The notes under the pieces were generated by a model. That model saw nothing but the letters and a program-made list of their open reading frames with translations, made no database searches and was not told the DNA's origin. 64,000 nt of DNA from Bacillus renqingensis (GTDB lineage: Bacteria; Bacillota; Bacilli; Bacillales; Cytobacillaceae). The stretch is from NCBI RefSeq assembly GCF_016464375.1, contig NZ_JADDIU010000003.1, positions 1 to 64,000 of the forward strand, read 5' to 3'. The position numbers and the translations under genes are program-made. Below are positions 1 to 9,990 of this stretch, piece after piece. How positions within the stretch are numbered: position 1 is the stretch's first letter; each line of letters opens with the position of its first letter.

Positions 1-29
1 AAGGCAATATCTAATTCCTGTTTTCTACT

Positions 30-1298
30 CTACTTGCGCATGAGTTTTTCATATACGGCAGCAAAGGCTTGTTCAAATTTACTCGTTTTCTTAGGTTTAT
101 AATAGCGTTTGTTGCGAATCTTGTCAGGCAGATATTCTTGAGGTACCCATCCGGACTCGTAATCATGCGGATACAAATAGCTAATCCCTCTGCCCAGTTC
201 TTTAGCTCCCTTGTAATGGGCATCTTTTAAGTGATCCGGCACTTCACCGCCCACTCCCTTGCGGATGTCTTCAAGGGCAGCATCAATCGCCGAAATGGCG
301 GAATTAGATTTAGGGGACAGGCATAATTCGATCACTGCATTGGCAAGCGGAATTCTTGCTTCAGGGAACCCAATTCGTTCCGCTGTTTCAATTGCCGCGA
401 GGGTTCGTACCCCAGCTTGTGGGTTGGCAAGACCAATATCTTCATAGGCAATTACGATCAATCGACGGCTAATGCTTGGAAGGTCGCCGGCTTCAATCAA
501 TCTGCCTAAATAATGTAAGGCGGCATTAACATCACTGCCGCGGACCGATTTCTGAAAGGCAGAGATGACATCATAATGGGCATCGCCGTCTTTATCGGCT
601 GCGATGCTTTTCTTTTGCAGGCATTCCTCGGCGGTTTGCACATCAATATGGATAATACCATCTTCACCTTTATCGCTGGAAAGAACCGCTAATTCTAAAG
701 CGTTTAGCGAACTTCTTACATCCCCGCCAGAGCCCTGTGCAAAATGGTTTAGAGCTTCCTCCGAAATTTCTGCTTTCATGTTTCCTAACCCGCGTTCCTC
801 ATCTTCGAGGGCATGCTTCAATGCTTGTTTTACCTCTTCGGGAGCTAACGGTTTCAGTTCGAAAATCTGACAGCGGCTGCGAATCGCTGGGTTAATTGCA
901 TGGTAGGGGTTACTGGTGGTCGCTCCAATTAAGACAATCATTCCGTTTTCCAAGTAAGGCAAAAGGAAGTCCTGCTTTGCTTTATCTAACCTGTGAACCT
1001 CATCCAGCAGCAGGATTACTTTTCCAGACATTTTTGCTTCTGCGGCGACGATTTCCATATCTTTTTTATTATTTGTTACGGCATTAAGGGTACGAAAGGC
1101 GTATTGGGTGCTGCCGGCAATCGCACTGGCAATCGAGGTCTTGCCAATCCCTGGTGGACCGTACAGGATCATCGAAGTCAACTGCTTTGCCTTGACCATC
1201 CGAGCGATAATTTTTCCTTCCCCAACGAGATGCTGCTGGCCGACGACTTCCTCAATGGTTCTTGGCCGCATGCGAAAGGCTAATGGTTTTTGCTGCAT
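30..1298 (-). CDS. rarA: RarA/MgsA-type replication-associated AAA+ ATPase
   Basis: Clamp-loader-like AAA+ ATPase that acts at stalled replication forks. The protein shows a Walker A motif (GPPGIGKTS, about residues 48-56), a Walker B motif (LLLDEVHR) and a sensor region (GATTSNP), followed by the C-terminal tetramerisation half typical of the MgsA/RarA family. The ATG at 1298 is preferred because GGAGAG lies about 6 nt upstream; in-frame ATG 1304 and TTG 1316 are possible but badly spaced. The resulting 422 aa matches the usual length of about 421. It is divergent from cymR, as in B. subtilis (yrvN). No defects seen. Confidence 0.95.
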   Translation of the reverse strand: MQQKPLAFRMRPRTIEEVVGQQHLVGEGKIIARMVKAKQLTSMILYGPPGIGKTSIASAIAGSTQYAFRTLNAVTNNKKDMEIVAAEAKMSGKVILLLDEVHRLDKAKQDFLLPYLENGMIVLIGATTSNPYHAINPAIRSRCQIFELKPLAPEEVKQALKHALEDEERGLGNMKAEISEEALNHFAQGSGGDVRSSLNALELAVLSSDKGEDGIIHIDVQTAEECLQKKSIAADKDGDAHYDVISAFQKSVRGSDVNAALHYLGRLIEAGDLPSISRRLIVIAYEDIGLANPQAGVRTLAAIETAERIGFPEARIPLANAVIELCLSPKSNSAISAIDAALEDIRKGVGGEVPDHLKDAHYKGAKELGRGISYLYPHDYESGWVPQEYLPDKIRNKRYYKPKKTSKFEQAFAAVYEKLMRK

Positions 1299-1349
1299 AT
1301 TCATCTCTCCAAACAAATTTCACTACTTCCTTTACCATACCATTTTCTG

Positions 1350-1384
1350 TTGAAAAAGCATACGAAAGAAGAGTATGATATAAT
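1350..1384 (+). promoter_or_regulatory. Candidate sigma-A promoter of cymR
   Basis: TTGAAA (1350-1355), an 18-nt spacer and TATGAT (1374-1379) lie about 60 nt before the cymR start in the rarA-cymR divergent gap. A second -10-like TATAAT follows at 1379-1384 but lacks a properly spaced -35. Assigned by eye. Confidence 0.45.
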
Positions 1385-1439
1385 TCAAATGCCTATCAAA
1401 TTACTGAGAATTTTATTTATCCGAATAGAGGTGCTTGTA

Positions 1440-1859
1440 ATGAAAATTTCAACCAAGGGCCGTTACGGTCTAACGATTATGATTGAGCTTGCAAAAAATT
1501 ATGGGGAAGGACCGACTTCGTTAAAAACAATTGCCCAAGCAAATGAATTATCTGAGCATTACCTGGAGCAATTAATTGCTCCATTGAGAAATGCAGGTTT
1601 AGTTAAGAGCATTCGGGGAGCATATGGCGGTTATATTTTATCGGATGCCCCGTCAAAAATAACCGCCGGTGATGTCATTCGTGTATTGGAGGGACCGATT
1701 ACACCAGTAGAAGGGATTGAAGATGAGGAGCCGGCAAAACGAGAGCTATGGATCCGCATCCGTGACGCCATTAAAGATGTACTCGATAATACAACTTTAG
1801 AAGATTTAGCAAGTCATAGTGAAGATAGTGATCTTGAGGGTTATATGTTTTATATTTAA
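1440..1859 (+). CDS. cymR: CymR, Rrf2-family repressor of cysteine metabolism
   Basis: Rrf2-family winged-helix regulator of 139 aa. The N-terminus (MKISTKGRYGLTIMIEL) and the wing GAYGGYIL are typical of CymR. There is no cysteine in the protein, so the Fe-S ligands of IscR are absent; this agrees with CymR, which senses cysteine status through a complex with O-acetylserine thiol-lyase (known in B. subtilis). The open frame extends about 50 codons upstream, but ATG 1440 has a GAGGTG site and gives the family length. iscS follows 38 nt downstream, so sulfur regulation and sulfur mobilisation are neighbours. Confidence 0.93.
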   Translation: MKISTKGRYGLTIMIELAKNYGEGPTSLKTIAQANELSEHYLEQLIAPLRNAGLVKSIRGAYGGYILSDAPSKITAGDVIRVLEGPITPVEGIEDEEPAKRELWIRIRDAIKDVLDNTTLEDLASHSEDSDLEGYMFYI

Positions 1860-1897
1860 GGATATAATAGAGAATTATTTTGATTGAAGGTGTAAAC

Positions 1898-4197
<2,300 letters not shown>

Positions 4198-4206
4198 AAC
4201 TTTAGC

Positions 4207-4255
4207 AAAGGTGTCAGGCACCATGTGAATTTTTCACATGGTGCCTGACACCTTT
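4207..4255. repeat. Palindromic repeat, copy 1 (GTGTCAGGCACC family)
   Basis: Perfect inverted repeat with 23-nt arms (4207-4229 and 4233-4255) around a TTT loop, the arm reading AAAGGTGTCAGGCACCATGT then GAA. It ends in a run of T and lies between mnmA and the TPR gene, so it may act as a terminator. The same core occurs at 22772-22814 and 54134-54179, and as a half copy in comEC. The form resembles REP/REPIN elements; no transposase lies in the window. Confidence 0.9.
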
Positions 4256-4316
4256 TTTGGACAGCTCTTTTTAACGAAATATGGTATACTTCCATTTAGA
4301 ATGGAGTTGAGAAATA

Positions 4317-4967
4317 GTGGACAATAACCAATTAGGTGTACAATATATGCAGGACGGCAACTTAGAAGAAGCCGCTAAAGCCTTTAATGAGGCGATTAAT
4401 GAACAACCAAATAACCCCATAGGTTATATAAATTTTGGCAATGTGTTGTCCACCTTAGGTGAGAACGAAAAGGCCTTGAAATTTTTCCAAAAAGCGATTG
4501 AATTAGATGAAAATACAGCAGCTGCTTATTATAGTGCCGGCAGCCTTTTCTTTAACAATGAACAGTTTGATGAAGCAAAGAAAATGTTTGAGCAAGCGAT
4601 AAAAAAGGGGCTGGAATCGAGCGATAATTACTTTATGCTCGGGCTGTCGCTCATTCAATTAAATCAAGGCAAATTAGCGCTTCCGTATTTACAAAGAGCT
4701 GTTGAGCTTGATGAAACGGATGCAGAAGCCCGCTTTCAATATGGATTATGTCTAGCACAGCAGCAATTTATTGATGAAGCGATGGGGCAGTTTGAAAAAT
4801 GTATTGAGCTCGCCCCAAACTATTCCGATGCCTATTATAATCTAGGTGTTTCCTATGCCTTTAAAGAAGATGCCGAGAAGGCAATCAGCCTGTTTAATAA
4901 AGCATTGGAAATCCAGCCTGATCATCACTTGGCAGGTCATGCAAAAAAATTAATTGAACAGGCTTGA
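4317..4967 (+). CDS. yrrB: Tetratricopeptide repeat protein (YrrB-like)
   Basis: A 216-aa protein made almost entirely of tandem 34-residue TPR units, with repeated A/G, Y and P positions such as NEQPNNPIGYINFGNVL and LAPNYSDAYYNLGVSYA. No signal peptide or membrane segment, so a cytoplasmic protein-binding scaffold. The start is GTG 4317 after GGAGTTGAG; a -10-like TATACT is at 4285. Position between mnmA and recD2 matches B. subtilis yrrB. The partner is unknown. Confidence 0.85.
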   Translation: MDNNQLGVQYMQDGNLEEAAKAFNEAINEQPNNPIGYINFGNVLSTLGENEKALKFFQKAIELDENTAAAYYSAGSLFFNNEQFDEAKKMFEQAIKKGLESSDNYFMLGLSLIQLNQGKLALPYLQRAVELDETDAEARFQYGLCLAQQQFIDEAMGQFEKCIELAPNYSDAYYNLGVSYAFKEDAEKAISLFNKALEIQPDHHLAGHAKKLIEQA

Positions 4968-5001
4968 AGAAAGACAAATGGCGGTGAAAGGAGGGAGCAG
5001 C

Positions 5002-7413
5002 ATGGCAAACCAAGAATCACTTGATTTATTTGGAGAACAGGGGCGATATATTAAAGGACGGCCGATTGTGACGATTTTTCATAATGAACAAAACCTTTAC
5101 ACCGTTGTAAGAATCCGTGTGGATGAAACAAATCATACATACGATGAGAAAGAAGCGGTGATTACCGGTTATTTTCCGAAAATTTATGAACAAGAAACCT
5201 ATATTTTTTACGGAGAATTCAAGGAACATCCGAGGTTTGGACTGCAATTCCAAGCCGATCATTTTCGAAAGGATATGCCGCAGTCAAAGCAGGGGATTAT
5301 TGCTTATTTGTCTGGGGAAATGTTTAAAGGTATTGGGAAGAAAACTGCGGAAAATATTGTTGAAACATTAGGGGAAAATGCGATTTCAAAAATTCTAAGT
5401 CAGCCGTCACTCCTTGATTCAGTCCCGAAGCTCCCTCCTGAAAAAGCAAAATTATTATATGATACATTGATGGAGCATCAGGGGCTTGAACAAATCATGA
5501 TTGCTCTCAATCAGTATGGCTTTGGACCACAGCTGTCGATGAGGATTTATCAGGTTTATAAAGAAGAAACCTTGAACATCCTTCAAAAAAATCCGTATAA
5601 GCTTGTAGAAGATGTTGAAGGAATCGGATTTGGACGAGCGGACGAACTCGGGTTTCAATTAGGCATCTCTGGGAGCCATCCGGATCGTATTAAGGCCGGG
5701 TGTCTGTATATGTTAGAAAATGCCTGTATGCAAACCGGTCACGTGTACATGCAGGCCCAGGATTTACTTGAACGTGTCAAAGCCCTCCTCGAAGAAAATA
5801 AGCGCGACCAAATTGATTTTTCAAACATTTCTCAGGAAATCATTAAACTTGAAGAAGAAGGGAAAATTATTGGTGAAGAGAAGCGCATTTACCTTCCATC
5901 GCTTTTTTTTGCTGAAAAAGGGCTTGTAACAAGCATACAGCGAATCTTAAAGCAGACGGAATACAAAGATCAATTTCCTGAATCAGAATTTTTACTTGCC
6001 TTAGGAGCCTTGGAAGAGCGGCTGGGGGTTCAATATGCACCGACGCAAAAAGAAGCAATTCAAACGGCGCTCATGTCACCAATGATGATCCTAACCGGCG
6101 GACCGGGAACGGGGAAAACAACCGTTATTAAAGGAATTGTTGAGCTTTATGGAGAATTGCACGGCTGTTCATTAGAACCGAAGGATTACCGTAATAAAGA
6201 CGAATCATTTCCGTTTTTGCTGGCGGCGCCGACAGGAAGAGCGGCGAAACGGATGAGTGAGTCGACCGGACTTCCGGCAGTGACCATCCACCGGCTGCTC
6301 GGCTTTAATGGTACGGAAGGCTTTGACCGAGATGATGCCAGCCCGTTGGAAGGGAAAATTTTAATCGTCGACGAAACCTCGATGCTTGATATTTGGCTTG
6401 CCAATCAACTGTTTAAGGCTCTTCCGGAAAATATACAAGTTATTCTCGTTGGTGATGAGGACCAGCTGCCATCGGTTGGACCTGGTCAGGTGTTAAAAGA
6501 CTTACTCCGCTCTGAACGGATTCCAACTGTAAGGCTGACGGATATTTACCGCCAGGCAGAAGGGTCTTCAATTATCGAGCTTGCCCACGAAATTAAGAAA
6601 GGCCAGTTACCTGCCGATGTTACGCTAAAGCAAAGAGATCGCTCATTTATTATATGTTCAACAGCACAAGTAGCTCAAGTGGTCGAACAAGTTGCTTTAA
6701 ATGCCAAGACGAAAGGGTATACTGCGAAGGACATTCAGGTGCTTGCTCCAATGTACCGCGGTCCTGCCGGAATTGATCGGTTAAATTTGTTATTGCAGGA
6801 AATCTTTAATCCTAATCCTGACGGCAAACGGAAGGAAATTGCCTTTGGTGATGTAAAATACCGGATAGGCGATAAGGTGCTCCAATTAGTAAATAAACCT
6901 GAAAATAATGTATTTAACGGGGATATTGGGGAAATTATTTCCATTATCTATGCGAAGGAAAACACGGAAAAACAGGATTTGATTTATATTTCCTTTGAAG
7001 GAAATGAAGTAGAGTATACAAGGCAGGATTTAAATCAAATTACTCACGCCTATTGCTGCTCCGTCCATAAATCGCAGGGGAGCGAATTCCCAATTGTGAT
7101 TCTTCCAATCACAAGAAGCTATTATCGGATGCTGCAAAGAAATTTAATCTATACGGCCATCACAAGAAGTAAACAATCATTGATTTTATGCGGGGAGCCT
7201 GATGCACTCAAGATGGGTGTAGAAAGAGCCGATGAGTCAAGAAGGCTGACCACTTTATGTGAAAAGCTTCAGGAATCCATGCCGCTTGAAGGAGAAAAGG
7301 CAAATCTGGAATCTGCTGCATTGTCATTGGAAGAAGAGTTAATGCTGGTAAATCCAATGATTGGCATGGAAAACGTTACACCTTATGATTTTATCGTGAA
7401 TGACGGAAACTAA
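5002..7413 (+). CDS. recD2: RecD2, superfamily 1B ATP-dependent DNA helicase
   Basis: 5'-3' DNA helicase of the RecD2 group, which occurs without RecBC and is linked to replication-fork maintenance and mismatch repair. It has an N-terminal OB-like and helix-hairpin-helix region (YLSGEMFKGIGKKTAENIV), Walker A GGPGTGKTT near residue 347, motif II LIVDETSML, and C-terminal motifs VHKSQGSEFP and YTAITRSK. ATG 5002, behind AAAGGAGGGAGC, gives 803 aa, close to the usual 798; a longer open frame from 4954 overlaps yrrB and is rejected. Confidence 0.95.
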   Translation: MANQESLDLFGEQGRYIKGRPIVTIFHNEQNLYTVVRIRVDETNHTYDEKEAVITGYFPKIYEQETYIFYGEFKEHPRFGLQFQADHFRKDMPQSKQGIIAYLSGEMFKGIGKKTAENIVETLGENAISKILSQPSLLDSVPKLPPEKAKLLYDTLMEHQGLEQIMIALNQYGFGPQLSMRIYQVYKEETLNILQKNPYKLVEDVEGIGFGRADELGFQLGISGSHPDRIKAGCLYMLENACMQTGHVYMQAQDLLERVKALLEENKRDQIDFSNISQEIIKLEEEGKIIGEEKRIYLPSLFFAEKGLVTSIQRILKQTEYKDQFPESEFLLALGALEERLGVQYAPTQKEAIQTALMSPMMILTGGPGTGKTTVIKGIVELYGELHGCSLEPKDYRNKDESFPFLLAAPTGRAAKRMSESTGLPAVTIHRLLGFNGTEGFDRDDASPLEGKILIVDETSMLDIWLANQLFKALPENIQVILVGDEDQLPSVGPGQVLKDLLRSERIPTVRLTDIYRQAEGSSIIELAHEIKKGQLPADVTLKQRDRSFIICSTAQVAQVVEQVALNAKTKGYTAKDIQVLAPMYRGPAGIDRLNLLLQEIFNPNPDGKRKEIAFGDVKYRIGDKVLQLVNKPENNVFNGDIGEIISIIYAKENTEKQDLIYISFEGNEVEYTRQDLNQITHAYCCSVHKSQGSEFPIVILPITRSYYRMLQRNLIYTAITRSKQSLILCGEPDALKMGVERADESRRLTTLCEKLQESMPLEGEKANLESAALSLEEELMLVNPMIGMENVTPYDFIVNDGN

Positions 7414-7437
7414 AAATGTTCGAGGGGGTGTCACTCT

Positions 7438-7908
7438 TTGCGAACATTTTCTTTATTGAAAGGGCAGCCTGTTTTTGAAACGGAAAGTGGCAGAAGAATT
7501 GGTGAAATTTGTGACCTGTATATTTCTAAAGACGGAATCGTAGAAGGACTATTAGTCAAAAGTGGCGTTTTCTTCAAACAAACCTGTTTTCTGGATATTC
7601 AAAAAGTAGTGTCTTTTGGCCGGGATGGGGTGATGGTAGAGGATGAGAGCGCTTTGGAAAAACTGAAAGAAGGTTCGGAATATACATTGGCACATTCCCT
7701 TGAAGGAATGATGATGCTCTCGAAGAGTGGTAACACTCTTGGATTGTTAAAAGATGTATATTTTATGGAAGAAATGGGCACAATCATAGGGTGTGAAATT
7801 TCGGATGGCTTCTTTTCGGATATCATCGAAGGTAAGCAAGTGATCCAGATCGGAAAGCCCTTAATGATCGGAAAGGATGCCATCATCGTCGATGTAAATC
7901 AAACGTGA
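7438..7908 (+). CDS. yrrD: PRC-barrel domain protein (YrrD-like)
   Basis: 156 aa with two PRC-barrel-like halves, one at residues 1-70 (KGQPVFETESGRRIGEICDLYI) and one at about 80-150 (SKSGNTLGLLKDVYFMEEMG). PRC-barrels are small beta domains found in RimM and photosynthetic proteins. The start is TTG 7438 behind GAGGGGGTG, 24 nt after recD2, so it is probably co-transcribed. The role is not established. Confidence 0.8.
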   Translation: MRTFSLLKGQPVFETESGRRIGEICDLYISKDGIVEGLLVKSGVFFKQTCFLDIQKVVSFGRDGVMVEDESALEKLKEGSEYTLAHSLEGMMMLSKSGNTLGLLKDVYFMEEMGTIIGCEISDGFFSDIIEGKQVIQIGKPLMIGKDAIIVDVNQT

Positions 7909-7919
7909 GGTGTCTTTCC

Positions 7920-8111
7920 ATGTTAAAGTGTCCCAATTGTGCCAGCAAGGATGTCGGTAAAATCGGCATTAATCAATATTATTGCTGGAACTGCTTTATC
8001 GAACTAACGGTTGCCAAAGGTATCATCAACACCCATCAGGTCGAAGAGGATGGCACATTAAGTTCTTTAGATGATTTGTTTGAAGAAGAAGAACGTCGTT
8101 ACACTATATAA
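7920..8111 (+). CDS. yrzR: Small zinc-ribbon-like protein (YrzR-like)
   Basis: 63 aa. The N-terminal pairs CPNC and CWNC (residues 4-7 and about 22-25) form a C2-C2 zinc ribbon. The C-terminal tail is acidic (EEDG, DDLFEEEE). ATG 7920 has GAGGTG upstream; the open frame also begins 5 codons earlier inside yrrD. The position after yrrD matches B. subtilis yrzR, but the symbol rests on position. Function unknown. Confidence 0.7.
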   Translation: MLKCPNCASKDVGKIGINQYYCWNCFIELTVAKGIINTHQVEEDGTLSSLDDLFEEEERRYTI

Positions 8112-8112
8112 T

Positions 8113-8276
8113 AGAAAAGCGCAAGCACCCTGGTCAGCGGCGTATGGCCTGGAGCGCTCCAACTGAGATAAAGGAAACACGAAGAGCCGGAGGCGCATTC
8201 GTGCTTGACTTATCGTAGGGCGGAGAGCGAAGGACACTAGCCGCTAGGGCGCTGGAGCTGGACAATTCTCAAAGTT
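8113..8276 (-). repeat. Modular intergenic repeat, copy 1 (short form)
   Basis: About 164 bp with high identity, in reverse orientation, to repeats at 26358-26600 and 56026-56267. Shared blocks include AGCGCCCTAGCGGC, CTCCGCCCTACGATAAGTCA and the palindrome GGAGCGCTCC. This copy lacks the internal block of about 60 bp between GGAGCGCTCC and GGCCATACGCC that the other copies carry. It fills the gap between yrzR and yrzQ. No coding potential is convincing. Confidence 0.85.
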
Positions 8277-8321
8277 AAAATTTTTATACTTTTTTACCTT
8301 TAAAAAACAGGGGTGAGACGG

Positions 8322-8456
8322 ATGAATAGAATGATGACGTCAATGATTGCATTTGGAGCAGGAATAGCAGCCTATAATCTGGCACAACGAAGTAATTTAA
8401 TGTCAGGCCGGCAAATGAAACGAATCCAAAAAAGAGTTAAACGGGCGATATTTTAA
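8322..8456 (+). CDS. yrzQ: YrzQ-like small protein (DUF3918 type)
   Basis: 44 aa, with a short hydrophobic stretch (SMIAFGAGIAAYNLA) followed by a basic tail (KRIQKRVKRAIF). ATG 8322 lies behind GGGGTGAGACGG. The size, composition and place immediately upstream of the AI-2E transporter match B. subtilis yrzQ. It probably associates with the membrane through the N-terminal segment; function unknown. Confidence 0.75.
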   Translation: MNRMMTSMIAFGAGIAAYNLAQRSNLMSGRQMKRIQKRVKRAIF

Positions 8457-8457
8457 T

Positions 8458-8490
8458 CGCCGTCCCTCTCGACATCGAGGGGGATTTTTA
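8458..8490 (+). terminator. Hairpin after yrzQ
   Basis: CCCTCTCGA-CA-TCGAGGGGG followed by ATTTTT, directly after the yrzQ stop. A likely rho-independent terminator separating it from the AI-2E gene. Confidence 0.7.
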
Positions 8491-8539
8491 CATATTTCCG
8501 CGCAATGTCTCGAAAAATAACAGGAAGGGGGCATTTTTC

Positions 8540-9631
8540 GTGGATATTCGTATGAAATGGTACTACCGTATTGGTTTTTTACTCCTTTTATTAATCGCCA
8601 TTTTTGTTTTTTTTAAAATCCGTTTTGTTTGGATGCCAATCGTCAGACTAGTAACCATCATTGCCATCCCTTTTGTGATTTCCGGATTTATTACCTATTT
8701 GCTTCACCCGATTGTTGAAAAATTACATGAAAACGGGCTGAAGCGGGGGTTGGCCATTCTCCTCATTTATATGATTTTCTTTGGTGGAATTGGAATCACA
8801 ATGTATAAAGGGATCCCAGCGATAATCGATCAATTAAAAGATCTTTCCGAAAGTGCGCCGCAGTTTGCAGCGCAATACCGGGAGTGGGTTAAAACGCTGC
8901 AATCCCATACAAGGGAATGGCCGGACGGACTGCAATCAAGGGTCAATGATGGTATCGATGCCTTTGAGAAAAAACTGGATTCCCTGTTATCTATCATGGT
9001 GAATCTACTAGTGGATTTTTTTAATTCTGCGTTGATTTTGATGATTATTCCGTTTATTACTTTTTATATGCTGAAAGATTTTCCTTTATTGAAAAGGACA
9101 GTATGGTATTTTACTCCTAAAGCATGGCGGCAAAAGGGTACACTCTTTTTAAAGGACGTCGATAAATCACTAGGAAGCTATATTCGCGGGCAGTTTCTTG
9201 TCTGCGTCATCATCGGCAGTATTTCGGCACTCATGTTTTGGCTCTTCCATTTAAACTATCCATTGCTTTTAGGCTTAATTATTGGTGTTACAAATGTTAT
9301 CCCTTATTTTGGTCCGATTATTGGGGCCGTTCCGGCTGTAATTATTGCCGCAACATCATCAGGAAAATTAGTCATTATCACTTTAGTTATTGTATTTGGG
9401 CTGCAATTTTTAGAAGGAAATATCTTATCCCCGTTCATTGTTGGAAAAAGCTTGCATATGCATCCGTTAGTCATCATTTTCGCGTTAACGGCCGGTGGAG
9501 AAATCGGTGGAATCGTCGGTCTGATAGTGGCCGTTCCTGTCTTGGCGATATTGAAGGTGGGGATTATTCATGCTAAGAATCATTTCGTAAACAGTAAAAC
9601 GAATGAACAAGCAACGAATGGCGGCGAATAA
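8540..9631 (+). CDS. yrrI: AI-2E family transporter (YrrI-like permease)
   Basis: 363-aa integral membrane protein of the UPF0118/AI-2E exporter family, with about seven to eight membrane segments, a large soluble loop around residues 95-150 and the conserved C-terminal block LIIGVTNVIPYFGPIIGAVPA. GTG 8540 follows GGAAGGGGG. In B. subtilis the glnQHMP cluster lies between this gene and alaS; here alaS follows directly, and the alaS promoter -35 touches the stop codon. The transported substrate is unknown. Confidence 0.85.
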   Translation: MDIRMKWYYRIGFLLLLLIAIFVFFKIRFVWMPIVRLVTIIAIPFVISGFITYLLHPIVEKLHENGLKRGLAILLIYMIFFGGIGITMYKGIPAIIDQLKDLSESAPQFAAQYREWVKTLQSHTREWPDGLQSRVNDGIDAFEKKLDSLLSIMVNLLVDFFNSALILMIIPFITFYMLKDFPLLKRTVWYFTPKAWRQKGTLFLKDVDKSLGSYIRGQFLVCVIIGSISALMFWLFHLNYPLLLGLIIGVTNVIPYFGPIIGAVPAVIIAATSSGKLVIITLVIVFGLQFLEGNILSPFIVGKSLHMHPLVIIFALTAGGEIGGIVGLIVAVPVLAILKVGIIHAKNHFVNSKTNEQATNGGE

Positions 9632-9661
9632 TTGACAAACAGTTGATCGGTTGGATATAAT
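9632..9661 (+). promoter_or_regulatory. Sigma-A promoter of alaS
   Basis: TTGACA (9632-9637), an 18-nt spacer and TATAAT (9656-9661). Both hexamers match consensus. The -35 begins at the nucleotide after the yrrI stop codon. Confidence 0.85.
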
Positions 9662-9689
9662 TCGACATATAGAATCAGAGTGAAACATG

Positions 9690-9927
9690 ATGAAGGACCG
9701 AGTATGTTGTAGACCATCTATACGCCAGTGGGCGTCAAGAGAGGAGCTTCCATGGCTGAAAGAGGCTCTAGATGAAGGACAACAGAACGCTAATCCGGAG
9801 TGCAGTTAATCCCTGCCGCAGCCCCTGCGTTAAAAGGTATTGAGAGATGAGTATTCTTTTGTACTCATAATCAGGGTGGTACCGCGAGTCAAGCTCTCGT
9901 CCCTGTCCAGGGATGAGGGCTTTTTTG
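9690..9927 (+). promoter_or_regulatory. T-box riboswitch controlling alaS
   Basis: tRNA-sensing leader. The conserved T-box sequence AGGGTGGTACCGCG is at 9873-9886; its TGGT can pair with the ACCA end of uncharged tRNA. Stem I is closed by GTTGT/ACAAC, and the likely specifier codon on its 3' side is GCT (9789-9791), an alanine codon followed by A as expected. A terminator stem (about 9890-9920, then TTTTTT) competes with the antiterminator. High uncharged tRNA-Ala should switch on alaS. Confidence 0.95.
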
Positions 9928-9990
9928 CGTTGAAAAGGGGCGGAAAGTCACATAGAATTTGTTAGTTTAAATAAGGAGGTCAATAAAAAA